Part shown: positions 26,460-37,695 of the stretch, piece by piece
Numbering within the stretch: the stretch's first letter is position 1
How the letters are laid out: every line of letters begins with the position of its first letter
Source: Ricinus communis
Lineage: Eukaryota; Streptophyta; Magnoliopsida; Malpighiales; Euphorbiaceae
Assembly (NCBI RefSeq): GCF_019578655.1
Contig: NC_063258.1
Location: 31,500,802-31,564,801 of the forward strand
Length of the DNA stretch: 64,000 bases
Reading direction: 5' to 3'
Position numbers and translations under genes: made by a program
The notes under the pieces: generated by a model
The model's input: only the letters and a program-made list of their open reading frames with translations
Told to the model about the DNA's origin: nothing
The model's database searches: none

Positions 26460-27150
26460 AATGGTTTATTTATTAATTTATTAATAAATATTTATTTATC
26501 TATATATTATATTTTTTATTTTAATTATAATATTAATTATAAACTTATAATATTTAATATAAATAAAAAATTACTTTTAAATGTTTCTAATTTTTTAAAA
26601 TTTAAATTTTGATTAATATGATATTATATAAATTATTTTAGAAATATTTATTAATTATTTTAATATTATATAACTTAATACTGTATTTAATTACTTATTA
26701 TTTTTAAAATTAGAATTTTATTATATAATAAAAATTAATTGTTATTAAATAATAATATTAAAAATATCATTTAAAACGTTATTTATAAAATTATAATTAT
26801 TATATAATTAAAAATTAGTTAATTAATTAATATAATATTAAAATATAATTAATATGTAATTTTAATGATAGAATTAGTATTATTGTCTGATTAGCAAACT
26901 ATTTATTAGTTAATGTAATATTAAAATATAATTAATATGATATTCTTTAAGACTATAGTTAATATTTAATTAATAATATAATTTATTAATCAATAAATTA
27001 TTATAAAATTATAAAATTACATTTAAATTTAAATTATATGTATAAAAAATAATACATATAATAAAATAAAAATTCTATGTATTAAAAAAGTTTAGATTTT
27101 AAAAATTAATATATATATAAATATATAAATTAATAAAATATATAATCATA
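26460..27150. other. Extremely A/T-rich tract
   Basis: About 700 bases with hardly any G or C. A TATAATATTAAAATATAATT-like segment recurs near 26828 and 26919. No open frame or transposon end was recognised; it may be a matrix-attachment-like or decayed repetitive region. Confidence 0.5.
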
Positions 27151-29251
27151 GTCAATTTGTCATCATCAAATATCAAACAAAATGTTTGATAATCATCCAA
27201 TTCCAATGATAAAGACTAGTAACATGCATAATGGGGTCTCTCAATATGTTGCATTTTCTTTTTCATTTGATTGATGTTAATAATGTGAAAGTAACTTTGT
27301 CTTATGATTCGGTTATATTTTGTTTCATTTTGATAGGTAATCTCACTATCTGCTTACCATAACTAACAATTGATGATGATTTTTAGGGAGGAAGAAAATG
27401 AAAGATATCTGAACTAAACCAAATTCCTTCTTCGTTTTCTTTTATGAGAAATACAATTATGATTTGTGTTCAAAAGAAATGCCAAGACGAGCGTGCATTA
27501 AATTAACCAATGATTTAACGTGGTGATAAAATATTTTTTGCATTTAAAATACCACCATTATAAATTCAATTTCTAAAAAAAAAAAAAAAGTTCTCTACAA
27601 TAAGATTTTATTATTTTTCTATTGTGACATTATTAACATTTGATTATTTTCTTTCCTAATAATTCTAAAGAGATTCATTGATTCAGTATATTTCATTTGA
27701 TTTCAAGAATACATATATGAGATGGTTAATCAAGATTTCGAGTTCAAATTTTAGATATGCAGCTGCATTAAAACTCTCAAAAAAGTGTTTTGCTATTCAT
27801 AAAACTCCTATTCCGCACGCCCTAGATTAATTCTAGATATGTGTATATTAAAAGTTAATTATATTAACTATTCTTAGAATAATCAAATATTAATTAACAA
27901 TAAAAAGATTTTATTAATTAGAATAATATTTTTAAATAATAATTTTATTTTTAATTGCATTGAACCAAGCTGAATGTAATTCTTATAAATATAAAATACA
28001 ATCAAAGGATGGATAGCTGTAAATAAAACAGGTTATATTACTATTAATTTGTTCTTCTAGTATGCAAAAGCTAGGTCAAATTACATTTGTTTTATTGAAA
28101 ATGCAATAGGTTCCTTAGTTGTTAGTAGTTTACTAATAACAATAAAGAATAAAGAGTAATTTTATAAATCGGTGGGTCGTTAGCTATATTCTAGAATTCG
28201 ATAATTTTTCTTCCTTTTTCTTTTTTCAGAAAAATAATAAAGAATTATATAACAGATATTAATTGTTGCTTCTTTAATGAATGGTGGCCAGCCATGGACG
28301 ACTTTGACTGTATTTGATTTTGAAAATTAAATGCAAACTGTTATTCTACATATTAGAGTTTTGTTTTCTTACCAAAATCACCATATAATATAAATAATCT
28401 TCATTTCTGTTCATTTTTAAAAAGGAGGATTATTTAACTATAAAAAAAACTTTTCTAAATTTTCTATCTATTCGCTATATTAGTTAAATATAATCAAAAA
28501 ATATAAAATATTTTAGCCTTGTTCCGGTCGCATAAAATAAATTTAATATGCTAAACTACATTTAATCATTATTATGTGAATACATAGCTTCATAATATTT
28601 ATTTAACTTCTTTTAATAAAAAATATTTATTTAACTTTACTTTTATCATCAAACTCTTTATTTACAATAATTATGACTCTTTCATCACTCGTTATTATCA
28701 TCATTCAGCACTGTCGTCACTATAATAAATAAATATAAAATTATTAATTTATCATTAACACTCTATATATTTTCATTATGTTCATATTTAAATACATATA
28801 TTAAATAATGATGATCATTTTTCACCGGTAACATATTGTATAAAATAAAATAATCATAATCCAAATGAATGATCTTAAAAAAATGGAAAATAAGAAAAGA
28901 AATGAAAGGAAGGAAAAGTAGAAGATAATTATGTAAATTATATGAATATGTGTGTTGTAATCATTATAGAGTTTTATTTTTCTCTTATTCTTAATGATTG
29001 GTATTGTTTTGTCTTTGCTTTTATAAGTGTCAAAGACGCAATGCATCGCTGTATAGACTAAAATGGTAGCCTGATGTGTAGAGTTGAATCTCTTTTTGTA
29101 TTATCATTTTGGAATATTTTTCTATAAAATAGTTCAATTTTACATTTACCTTTGGGCTGCAAAATCATTGCTAATAAAACTTGAAGAATGGTATGTATTT
29201 GTTTTTCCATAGATAAAAAGAAATAGCAATATTAATGAGACAAAAGTAGGG

Positions 29252-29794
29252 ATGTTTATTTATAGAAAATTTTATTATTTTTTTATAAAAAATTAAAAAT
29301 AAAAATTTATATTTATTTGTGCTATTTTTTTTAAAATAAAAATAGTAAATAGATATGCTTGCTTATAGAAAATTATGTTAATTTCTAATATACTTTTCAA
29401 ATGAAAATAAAAATAGAATAATTTCTAAAATACTTTTCAAATGAAAATAAAAATAGAACTTCATATTTACTTGCGATATTTTTCTTAAATAAAAAAATAT
29501 TTTTTATATTTTTAAAATTATTAACTAAACTTTAAAAAACTTATGAATATAAGTTTAATATATTTTGTATATTTTGCTTTATAAAATAAGTCACTTGTTT
29601 TTAAATGAAAATAAAAAAATTTGACTTTATTTATCTAAGTCTACAATTTATACTTAAACTATTACTTAAATATAAAATAGAAATTTTTTATAAAATAAAC
29701 ATATTTTATAAATTTTATAATTTTTTATGAAAATAGAAAATATTTATTTCTAAAATTAAAAGATAAAATAGAAATTTTTTCTATAAATAAACAT
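29252..29794. mobile_element. MITE-like element with 18-bp perfect terminal inverted repeats
   Basis: ATGTTTATTTATAGAAAA at 29252-29269 is repeated as its exact reverse complement at 29777-29794. The interior of about 500 bases is A/T-rich with further imperfect inverted and direct repeats (for example TACTTTTCAAATGAAAATAA twice, about 40 bases apart, between 29388 and 29448). It has no coding capacity. This is the size and structure of a miniature inverted-repeat transposable element. A target-site duplication is not clear, and A/T bias raises the chance of coincidence. Confidence 0.35.
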
Positions 29795-31248
29795 TTACTT
29801 ATGTTTTTAAGATTATAACTAAATCTTAAAATAAATTTAACATGTTTTTTATTTATTTTTATATAAAAAGTCAATTATTTTCAGGTAAAAATAAGAGTTT
29901 TTATTTGAAATATTATCTAAATATAAAATAATTTTTAAAAAGTAACATGTTGTACAATTTTTATAAAATTTCTATAAAAATGATATTTTTTAGATTTTTT
30001 TAAAATTAGAAAAATAAAAAAAATCTCTATAAATTGATTGAACACATGAAAAAGTTCTTAGGTGAATTTTATTCTGTTAGTGGCATATAAATATGTTGTT
30101 TTTTTTAAAAAAAAAATGTTTATGCCTATATTAATATTAATTAAAAAAGAAAAAATTATTTCGCATCTAAAGAAATAACAGGTAGAAAAAAGTTTGAAAA
30201 AATAAATTATTTTAATATTTTAAATTTTAAATTTTAAATTAACACTAAATTTTATTAAAAGTCTTAATTTTTTTATTTAATCTAGTAAATATATAAATTT
30301 TTATATATTATTGAATAAAATTATATATTAAAAGAGAGTTAAATAATAAAATTTAAATGTTGAGAAAAATATTGAGCTAAAAAACTTTAATAAAGTTAAA
30401 AAAAAAGAGATCTTAAAATAAAAAATTGGACTAATAACTAGCAATGAAAATGATAAAGTAAAATCCGTCGAAATTAAAAGAGAAAATATATGTTCACAGC
30501 AAATGCTACCTGCAATGTAATTATCCCTCTCACAAGCCGTACCAAATGCAACCCAAAAGAGGTTAAAAGTGGAACCCATTCGATTTATATAAAAAGAAAA
30601 GGAGTTATTTTACTTACCGGCAGTTCATTTATTCTGAAGTAACAAGTCTGATTTGACAATTGACACCCACACCACCACTAATCTTACCATATTCTCGTGC
30701 AAATTTCACATTCATCTCGTGATATCATACCCGCTACCTGCCGGTTCAGTTCAAAAAAAATTTAATGGTCAACCATGCCGGAATTTGGTACCACCGACTA
30801 TTTTTATTAACAACTCTAGATTTTTTGTTTTCTTCTTCTTTCTGCATTGTAACAGCAAATTCTTTTAAATGATGAACAATAATTAGCACTGATATTTTTT
30901 TAAAAGTGTTAGCTGATTCAGCTGAATAGGAAAGGGGTTTGAAAAAATAAAATATATTTTTTTTATAAAAGGTAGTGTATTATTAGTGCTGTTGGTATAA
31001 CAGTCTTTTATTTTATTTTGTTTATTAGTTGAATGTGAATGTGGTTTTAAATTAAGGAAAGAAAATCATATAAAAAAGTGGCAAATAATGAAATATACAC
31101 ACACATATTTGTAGATTTTTTGAAAAAGAAAAAGAGAGAAAATTGAAGAGAGAGACTGAGAATCTGGTGGGCTTTGAGCTGTGACATAGCTGTCCTTTTT
31201 TATTACATTATTTCTCTTCACACACATCTCCAAAATCCCTAGAAAAAA

Positions 31249-31300
31249 ACCCTCTCTCTCTCTCTCTACCTTTGTCTCAGATCTCTCTCTTCCTCTCTAA
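31249..31300 (+). promoter_or_regulatory. CT-rich leader / Y-patch of LRX
   Basis: A pyrimidine-rich run containing (TC)n followed by CAGATCTCTCTCTTCCTCTC lies about 200 bases upstream of the LRX start. Pyrimidine patches of this type mark core promoters and 5' UTRs in plants. Confidence 0.45.
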
Positions 31301-31455
31301 ACTCTAAACTGCATTTCCTCTAAAGCTACATTTACAAATTCTCGGTGCATCAAATCATACAGAGAGATAGAGATAGCAAAGAGCCAAGATACAAACACAA
31401 ACAAGAACAAGAGGGAAGAGAAAAATAAATAAAACTTGGCATTTGGGTATATCAG

Positions 31456-31473
31456 ATGTCTCATGTGAGATGA
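31456..31473 (+). promoter_or_regulatory. Five-codon upstream ORF overlapping the LRX start codon
   Basis: A short frame (ATG TCT CAT GTG AGA TGA) ends in a TGA that shares bases with the main LRX ATG: the two form ATGA, with the ATG at 31470-31472 and the TGA at 31471-31473. Ribosomes that translate it would stop exactly at the main start. It could tune LRX translation by reinitiation; this is inference from sequence only. Confidence 0.5.
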
Positions 31474-33563
31474 AGAAGGCCACCACTACCAGTACCCATT
31501 TGTCTCTTCTTCTTCTCATTGCCATCTTCCTCTGCATTTCCTTTTCTTCTTCTTCTGCTCAAAACATCCCCACCCGCAGCCATGGTCGCTTAACCGACGC
31601 CGAAGCTTTATACATCAGGAAGCGCCAGCTTCTTTATTACAAAGATGAGTTCGGAGACAGAGGAGAGAGGGTCACTGTCGACCCATCTCTTGTTTTCGAG
31701 AACCCAAGACTCAGAAATGCTTATATCGCATTACAAGCTTGGAAACAGGCTATTGTATCTGATCCAAATAATATCACTGTCAATTGGGTTGGATCTAATG
31801 TTTGTGGCTACGAAGGTGTTTACTGTGCTCCAGCTCTCGATAACATGACTGAAAGGACAGTTGCCGGCATTGACCTCAACCACGGTGATATTGCTGGTTA
31901 CTTACCGGAGGAACTTGGGTTGTTGGTGGATCTTGCATTGTTTCACATCAATACCAACAGGTTTTGCGGTACTGTACCACGTAAGTTGGAAAACTGGAAG
32001 CTGCTGTTTGAGTTGGATCTTAGCAACAATCGTTTCGCTGGAAAATTCCCACTAGTGGTCCTGAAGCTTCCTGTGCTCAAATTCTTGGATCTCAGATTCA
32101 ATGAATTTGAGGGTACAGTGCCAAAAGAGCTGTTCGATAAAGATTTGGATGCAATCTTCATCAACCATAACAGGTTCGTGTTCGATATCCCTGACAATTT
32201 TGGTAATTCTCCGGTTTCGGTCATTGTTTTGGCCAACAACAGGTTCCATGGTTGTGTGCCTTCAAGTTTGGGTAACATGTCTAATCTTAACGAAATTATT
32301 CTGATGAATAATAACCTCAAGTCGTGCTTGCCACCGGAGATTGGTATGCTCAAGAACTTGACGGTTTTTGATGTGAGCTTTAATCAGTTAATGGGTCCAC
32401 TGCCAGAAACAATTGGAGGAATGTTTAGCCTTGAACAGCTCAATGTGGCTCATAATATGCTGTCTGGAAGTATTCCGGCGAGTATTTGTCAGCTACCAAA
32501 TTTGGAAAACTTTACCTATTCTTATAACTTCTTCACTGGAGAGCCGCCTGTGTGCTTGAGCCTCGGGGACTTTGATGATTCGAAGAATTGCTTGGCAGGT
32601 AGGCCGTCACAGAGATCTGCAGCCCAATGCAGGGCGTTTAAGCCTGTTGATTGTAGCTCTTTTAGATGTAAGCCTTTTGTTCCTACTTTGCCTGCTCCTC
32701 CTCCACCTTCACCACCAATGCCAGTGCCTTCTCCTCCTGTTTACTTGCCTCCACCTGTTTACTCTCCACCTCCCCCACCCCCTGTGTACTCGCCGCCTCC
32801 ACCTCCACCTTCACCTCCGCCACCAGTATATTCACCTCCTCCACCACCACCGCCAGTATATTCACCTCCTCCACCACCGCCGGTATATTCACCTCCTCCG
32901 CCTCCACCTTCCCCCCCACCGCCACCCCCACCAGTATACTCACCTCCTCCACCACCTTCTCCACCACCGCCTTCTCCTCCACCACCAGTATATTCACCTC
33001 CGCCTCCTCCTCCATCTCCTCCACCACCATCTCCACCACCGCCCTCACCCTTGCCACCCTGTGTACGTCCCCCACCACCGCCACCACCAAACTCCCCACC
33101 ACCTCCACCGCCATTATTCTCTCCACCACCACCAACTCCTTACTATTACAGCTCACCACCACCACCTTCACCACCACACTCACCACCTCCACCCCCACAT
33201 TCCCCTCCACCACCTATCTATCCCTACTTATCACCACCCCCGCCGCCACATCCTGTCTATTCTCCCCCCCCTCCACCAGTTTATTCACCACCACCTCCTC
33301 CCTCTCCGCCTCCTTGTATAGAACCACCTCCACCGCCACCATGTGCAGAATATTCTCCACCTCCACCATCCCCATCACCACCCCCACCAACACAGTACAA
33401 GCCACCACCATCCCCATCACCACCACCACCACCAGTTCACTACTACTCGCCACCGCCGCCATCTCAATCACCGCCACCTCCAGCACCAGTGTACGAGGGG
33501 CCATTGCCACCAATAACAGGAGTCTCATATGCTTCACCGCCACCACCTCCCTACTACTATTGA
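31470..33563 (+). CDS. Leucine-rich-repeat extensin, LRX3/4/5 type (697 aa, intronless)
   Basis: The start ATG at 31470 is chosen because it begins a clear signal peptide (hydrophobic core LSLLLLIAIFLCISF, residues 11-25). After it come the LRX N-terminal domain (about 35-130, with N-W-x-G and C-x-Y-x-G-V-x-C) and about ten leucine-rich repeats (about 131-360). A Cys-rich hinge (about 362-400) precedes an extensin domain (405-697) of S-P(3-7) blocks with VYS/YYY tyrosines suited to hydroxylation, O-glycosylation and cross-linking. The end, YEGPLPPITGVSYASPPPPPYYY, shortened here to its key words GPLPP and GVSYASPPPPP, matches vegetative LRX3, LRX4 and LRX5. Such proteins sit in the cell wall, bind RALF peptides through the LRR domain and link wall state to FERONIA signalling. 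The (CT)-rich leader at 31249-31300 is typical of a plant promoter Y-patch. The paralogue cannot be settled without a tree. Confidence 0.95.
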   Translation: MKKATTTSTHLSLLLLIAIFLCISFSSSSAQNIPTRSHGRLTDAEALYIRKRQLLYYKDEFGDRGERVTVDPSLVFENPRLRNAYIALQAWKQAIVSDPNNITVNWVGSNVCGYEGVYCAPALDNMTERTVAGIDLNHGDIAGYLPEELGLLVDLALFHINTNRFCGTVPRKLENWKLLFELDLSNNRFAGKFPLVVLKLPVLKFLDLRFNEFEGTVPKELFDKDLDAIFINHNRFVFDIPDNFGNSPVSVIVLANNRFHGCVPSSLGNMSNLNEIILMNNNLKSCLPPEIGMLKNLTVFDVSFNQLMGPLPETIGGMFSLEQLNVAHNMLSGSIPASICQLPNLENFTYSYNFFTGEPPVCLSLGDFDDSKNCLAGRPSQRSAAQCRAFKPVDCSSFRCKPFVPTLPAPPPPSPPMPVPSPPVYLPPPVYSPPPPPPVYSPPPPPPSPPPPVYSPPPPPPPVYSPPPPPPVYSPPPPPPSPPPPPPPVYSPPPPPSPPPPSPPPPVYSPPPPPPSPPPPSPPPPSPLPPCVRPPPPPPPNSPPPPPPLFSPPPPTPYYYSSPPPPSPPHSPPPPPHSPPPPIYPYLSPPPPPHPVYSPPPPPVYSPPPPPSPPPCIEPPPPPPCAEYSPPPPSPSPPPPTQYKPPPSPSPPPPPVHYYSPPPPSQSPPPPAPVYEGPLPPITGVSYASPPPPPYYY

Positions 33564-34651
33564 TTCTTTTTGAGAAATTTTCCTCTAACCTTTCCATCAA
33601 ATTCTATCCAAAGAAACCAAAACAAATTTATGATCTCTTTATCTGTGAGCAATTCTCATCGCTCATAGAGAAAGGAAATAACAGTTCTCTCCAAGCAAAA
33701 ACAAATGATATGGGCATTATCAAGCAGAGATCATGATGATGATGAGGATGATAGAGAGGTAAGAGGAGAATGTTTCTCTCCATATTTATTCGATTGTTAT
33801 GGAATATTTGAGTCTCAGAAAACAAAAATAAAATAAAAAAATGGGCAGAAAGAGTTTAGGTTTGCAGAGAAAAAAAAAAAGAAGCTGTAATGTATAGTGA
33901 TGGGATCGGAGACCATAATCAGAGCTTACTACTACTGAGTACTGGCTGCTGGTTTCGGGCTTTTTTTTTTTTTTATTTTTTTCCTTTTTTAATTGTCATT
34001 ATCTCTTCTTTCTTCTTCTTCTTCTTCTTCTTCCTTTTGATATCATACTTTTGTTTCTTTATTTTTATAGTATCATCATCAACATTTTATTCACTTGTAT
34101 TGATTTCCAGAATTCTTCTTATTGCCTTTTCTTCTTTGTGGTACTGTCCTCCATTTCTTTTTTAGTATCTACTTGTACTTATATATTGGATAATCTAGCA
34201 GTGTACTGGTGGTTATATTAAAGAGTACATAACTCCATGTGCTTGCTGTGTGCCATTCCCTTAGATATCAATTGTCTGTTCTGGAAATTCATATCATCCA
34301 AGTTGAATTTCTTGAATTTGCCATTGAGCCAAGAATTTCCTGCTTCTGCGGCTGACCATAATATATTTGTATTCTTGTAGAAATTGTTTTTGGGGAGATT
34401 AGGGAGTGGTCAATGCACTCGTGATAGAAGACCTAAAGCTTTTGTGTTGTTTTCCATGTGGAATTTACAAATTTTCTATGGAGGTTGCAGATTGTAATTG
34501 AGATTTTGGTAGGACCCAGAAACAGCCCATGCCCATTTCTCCTTGATTGGTGGCTGATTATCAGTCCCATGTGCATACCCGCTCTCTAATTGTGTTTCTA
34601 GGTTTGAAATTTTAAACTTTTAAAAACCCTTGCAAAAACCTGTAAAATGTC

Positions 34652-34923
34652 GAATCATAAAAAGCTTAAAAAGTTGAAGTCAAATTGGGGAGAAAGTGAG
34701 TGAGAGAGAGAGATTATATAAATGAGAACTCTTTCAAATTGTTCCTCTTGTGGAACTTTCTTTTTCTTTTCAGGGTTAAACAGTGACTTGTGCTATTTGC
34801 TCACAATATATTATATCTTAATTGATTTTGAATCATGAAAAGCTTTAAAAGGTTCATGTAACATTGCAGAGAGAGATCTCTTTCAGATTGTTCCTCTTGT
34901 GGATCTCTCCTTTTCTTTTAGGT
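34652..34923. repeat. Local direct duplication, two diverged copies of about 95-125 bp
   Basis: Copy 1 (34652-34775) and copy 2 (34830-34923) both run from GAATCAT(A/G)AAAAGCTT through a GAGAGAGA stretch to CTCTTTCA(A/G)ATTGTTCCTC, then TTTTCTTTTCAGG or TTTTCTTTTAGG. They are separated by about 55 bases. Both end in a splice-acceptor-like pyrimidine tract plus AG, but no exon follows that I can support. Confidence 0.8.
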
Positions 34924-36944
34924 TCTATAGTGCTACTACTATTGATTGCTGCCGCTTCTTATGTTGTGTGCCTTTTCTTTTCTCTAAATATCATTTCTTG
35001 TGAAAAAGCTGCAACAAAAACTTCATGTCTGCACTTTATAGAGTTAGAAATTTTGATGATCACTAGCAGCATTAGAAATTTCTTCTTTTTCTTTCCCTTG
35101 GGATCATTTTCCCTTCACCTGATTAAACATAAACTTTCTCACTGCTGATATTTGTCAAGATGATGAAGCTCATCAAAACAAAAGACGTTGATGCCTTTGC
35201 CGCCACCACCACCACCCTCTTAGCCCCACATAGACACCTAATTGCATGGCACCATTTTTATTCATTGGTATCAACAAATTGTGCTCCTAGCTAGCAACTT
35301 GAGTGAAAAAGCCCACGATTCCCTTCTAGACAATGTTATGGCACAACTTGGCATCTTCCTCTAGATTGAGAAAGCCATATAATCAGGGCAAGTGATAGTC
35401 CCTTTGTGTAAAAGATAAAGGGACCCACACATCACATTAGATAACGACTACACCAATTTTGGTAGAATTTTTGTTTTTGTGTTGTTGGCCGATTTAAAGG
35501 CAAGGGCACAAAAGATTTCATGGGTGCTTTCTTCCAAAAATATGGTTTCTATTCCTTAATAAGTTCTCCTTTGAAGGTTTGAGGGAAGATTGCCCCCACA
35601 ATTTCTTCTACCACTTACAGAGGCGTCCATGTGCATAAGTATCAACCGTTCCTTTTTAAAACCCAAGTTGTGCTTTCCTTTCGTTAAAATTTCTTCATAT
35701 GAATTGAATTTTTCACTCGTAGGGATGCTACAAGTTTGTCCATATTTATACCCATTAGACTTAAAATTAAAAAAGTCAAAGAAAAAAAAAACAGACCCTT
35801 TGATTCTTGGTCAATTTATAATTATGTAGCAAGATTGGATGGGTTAAGTTGTGCATTTTAAGCAAATCCATACCAGTCTTTAAATTTTAGGCGTCTATTG
35901 TTGTTTGTAAACTGTATTATACTATTAGAGTTGTAATTATGGCCAAACTTGATCCCTTAGCTATCTTACAAGGTACTATGATTGCTGAAATATATATTAC
36001 CATGGAATTGGTAGAGAATACCATAAATGAATGTCCCCTTGTGTAGGGAAAAGAAAAAGAAAGAGATGCCGTCTAATTAAAGGCAGTGACAAAATGGCAT
36101 AATTAGGTTGGGCGTGTCATCATAATAACATGGCAATACTTATATCTCTTACCATTTACTATTTTACTATTTACTATTTACCGACTGCCCATACTTTTTG
36201 TGAATGCGATTGAGTCTGTCATCTTGATAGATCTCAAAAATGAATAATTTTGGACCAACAATTTTTTAGATAATAATATTAATAATTTAAATCGTAAAGT
36301 TGGGAATCTAAATCTCAATAAGCATCATCTATTTTAGATTTACGATTGTAGTGGGTCAATTTTCCTTCTCTCTTCATCATACGATACGAGAATATAATTG
36401 TATCCTACCAAACGATAGTGATAAAAACAAACAGGGCCTACATTAGATGATGATCACATACGCTGTTAGGGTTTTCCACATCAAGTGATCTTAAATTCAA
36501 CACGTAAGTTAGTTGACTTGTTTTCCAAATGGGACATAACTATCATTTAATTACAGGCTCTACGGACAGGCTGTGATTAGGTCAAAATATTAATGCCACG
36601 CTCATGCAATTGACTCCATACTTTAAAACGAATTCAAAACCTTAAACTAATGTTTAATTCTCCGCCAAATCCCCTCAATAATCAGAAATCTCCCCCCATC
36701 ACAACTATTACCATAATAAGAATTGCCTTAATATGTTTTTCATTTTTAAAAAAATATTTATGGAAAACTTAATCAACTATAGACAATAATTATTAGTTGT
36801 TATTCTCTTCTACTTATTATAAAAATGACAACATATTCAAAGGAAACGTTTGGTTTGGTTTATCAATATAGCTGGTATTCGGTGGTTGATAGCTGATAAA
36901 TTAAATCATTTGATAAAATTTTGTTAGCGATTGCTGTCAATATG

Positions 36945-37515
36945 TTAAATGACCATTGACTATATAATTTATCGTAAAATATATATTATTTTATTATATT
37001 ATATCTAACGATATAAATTAATAAAAATAACTTATAGTAGTTAAAAATATTATAGTTAATTTTCTTTAGCTCAGTTATTTTTATTGTTAAAAATAATTGA
37101 GGTAAAAATTATATTATAAGTAGAAATTTAAATTTAAATCTTACTAATAGAAATATCTAATTTCTAATTTCAAATATCATAATTATAAATATTATAATTA
37201 TTTAAGAATAATTTTAAAATAATAATTATTTATTATAAAATTTAAGAATTTAATTATCTGGTATTAATTTAAAGTAAGTTATTATTAATAAGTTTTAGTA
37301 AGGATAACTGTGTCCAAATAAATTTTTTTAAAAAAATCAAATCAACGATCAGCTGATCAGAAAGAACTCTAAATTAGAAATGACACAATCAGCAGTTGAT
37401 TGAGATTAAATCAGATATCGGTTATTGTTTCTTAAATCTTCACAAAAGGCTTTAATATAATTGTTCAGTGAAAAATAACTATTAACTGCTTCAAATCTCT
37501 AAACCAACATCCTCT
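36945..37515. mobile_element. A/T-rich non-coding dispersed repeat, copy 1
   Basis: This about 570 bp segment matches 39235-39793 along its whole length in the same orientation (shared blocks include GAATAATTTTAAAATAATAA and TTAAAGTAAGTTATT). Copy 1 may extend left to about 36845, where GTTTGGTTT faces AAACCAACATCCTCTT at the right end as an imperfect inverted repeat. It has no coding capacity. The size, composition and imperfect ends fit a hAT-like MITE, but the family is not proven. Confidence 0.6.
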
Positions 37516-37663
37516 TAGTGTAGAGTAGAGGACTTAAACTCAAACCTTTTAAGACTAGTTAAAGTTAATCTCTAAGTGTATTTGCCATTGGATAAGTAAC
37601 TCAACAATCCTTTTATATTATGACAATTATTTTCCTATAATATTTGTTTAAATGGCAGAAAGA

Positions 37664-37671
<8 letters not shown>

Positions 37672-37694
<23 letters not shown>
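37672..37694. repeat. (AT)n microsatellite
   Basis: An uninterrupted AT dinucleotide run of 23 bases follows a poly-A tract. Confidence 0.9.

Positions 37695-37695
<1 letters not shown>

Larger units (their letters stand above)
16661..31469. other. Gene-poor spacer of nearly 15 kb between the sulfate transporter and LRX
   Basis: No protein gene is recognisable on either strand; all open frames are short and without family similarity. It contains the sulfate transporter 3' UTR, a triple tandem repeat (16990-17236), a promoter-like region with a possible non-coding transcription unit (about 18700-20200), heptamer repeats (19923, 25156), a cluster of ACGT-core motifs (25257-25343), a GC-richer island (26150-26450), extremely A/T-rich DNA (26460-27150) and a MITE-like inverted-repeat element (29252-29794). 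The LRX promoter and leader occupy the last few hundred bases. Confidence 0.65.

Noticed and set aside
32572..33321. Long alternative frames on both strands inside the LRX extensin region (His/Leu-rich sense, Val/Glu-rich antisense)
   Set aside because: They are by-products of the CCX-rich proline codons: the shifted frames have few stops because of composition. No start context or family similarity.
34864..35148. 94-codon hydrophobic frame downstream of LRX
   Set aside because: It opens without an ATG inside the duplicated block and ends in pyrimidine-rich sequence; the hydrophobicity follows from T-rich codons.
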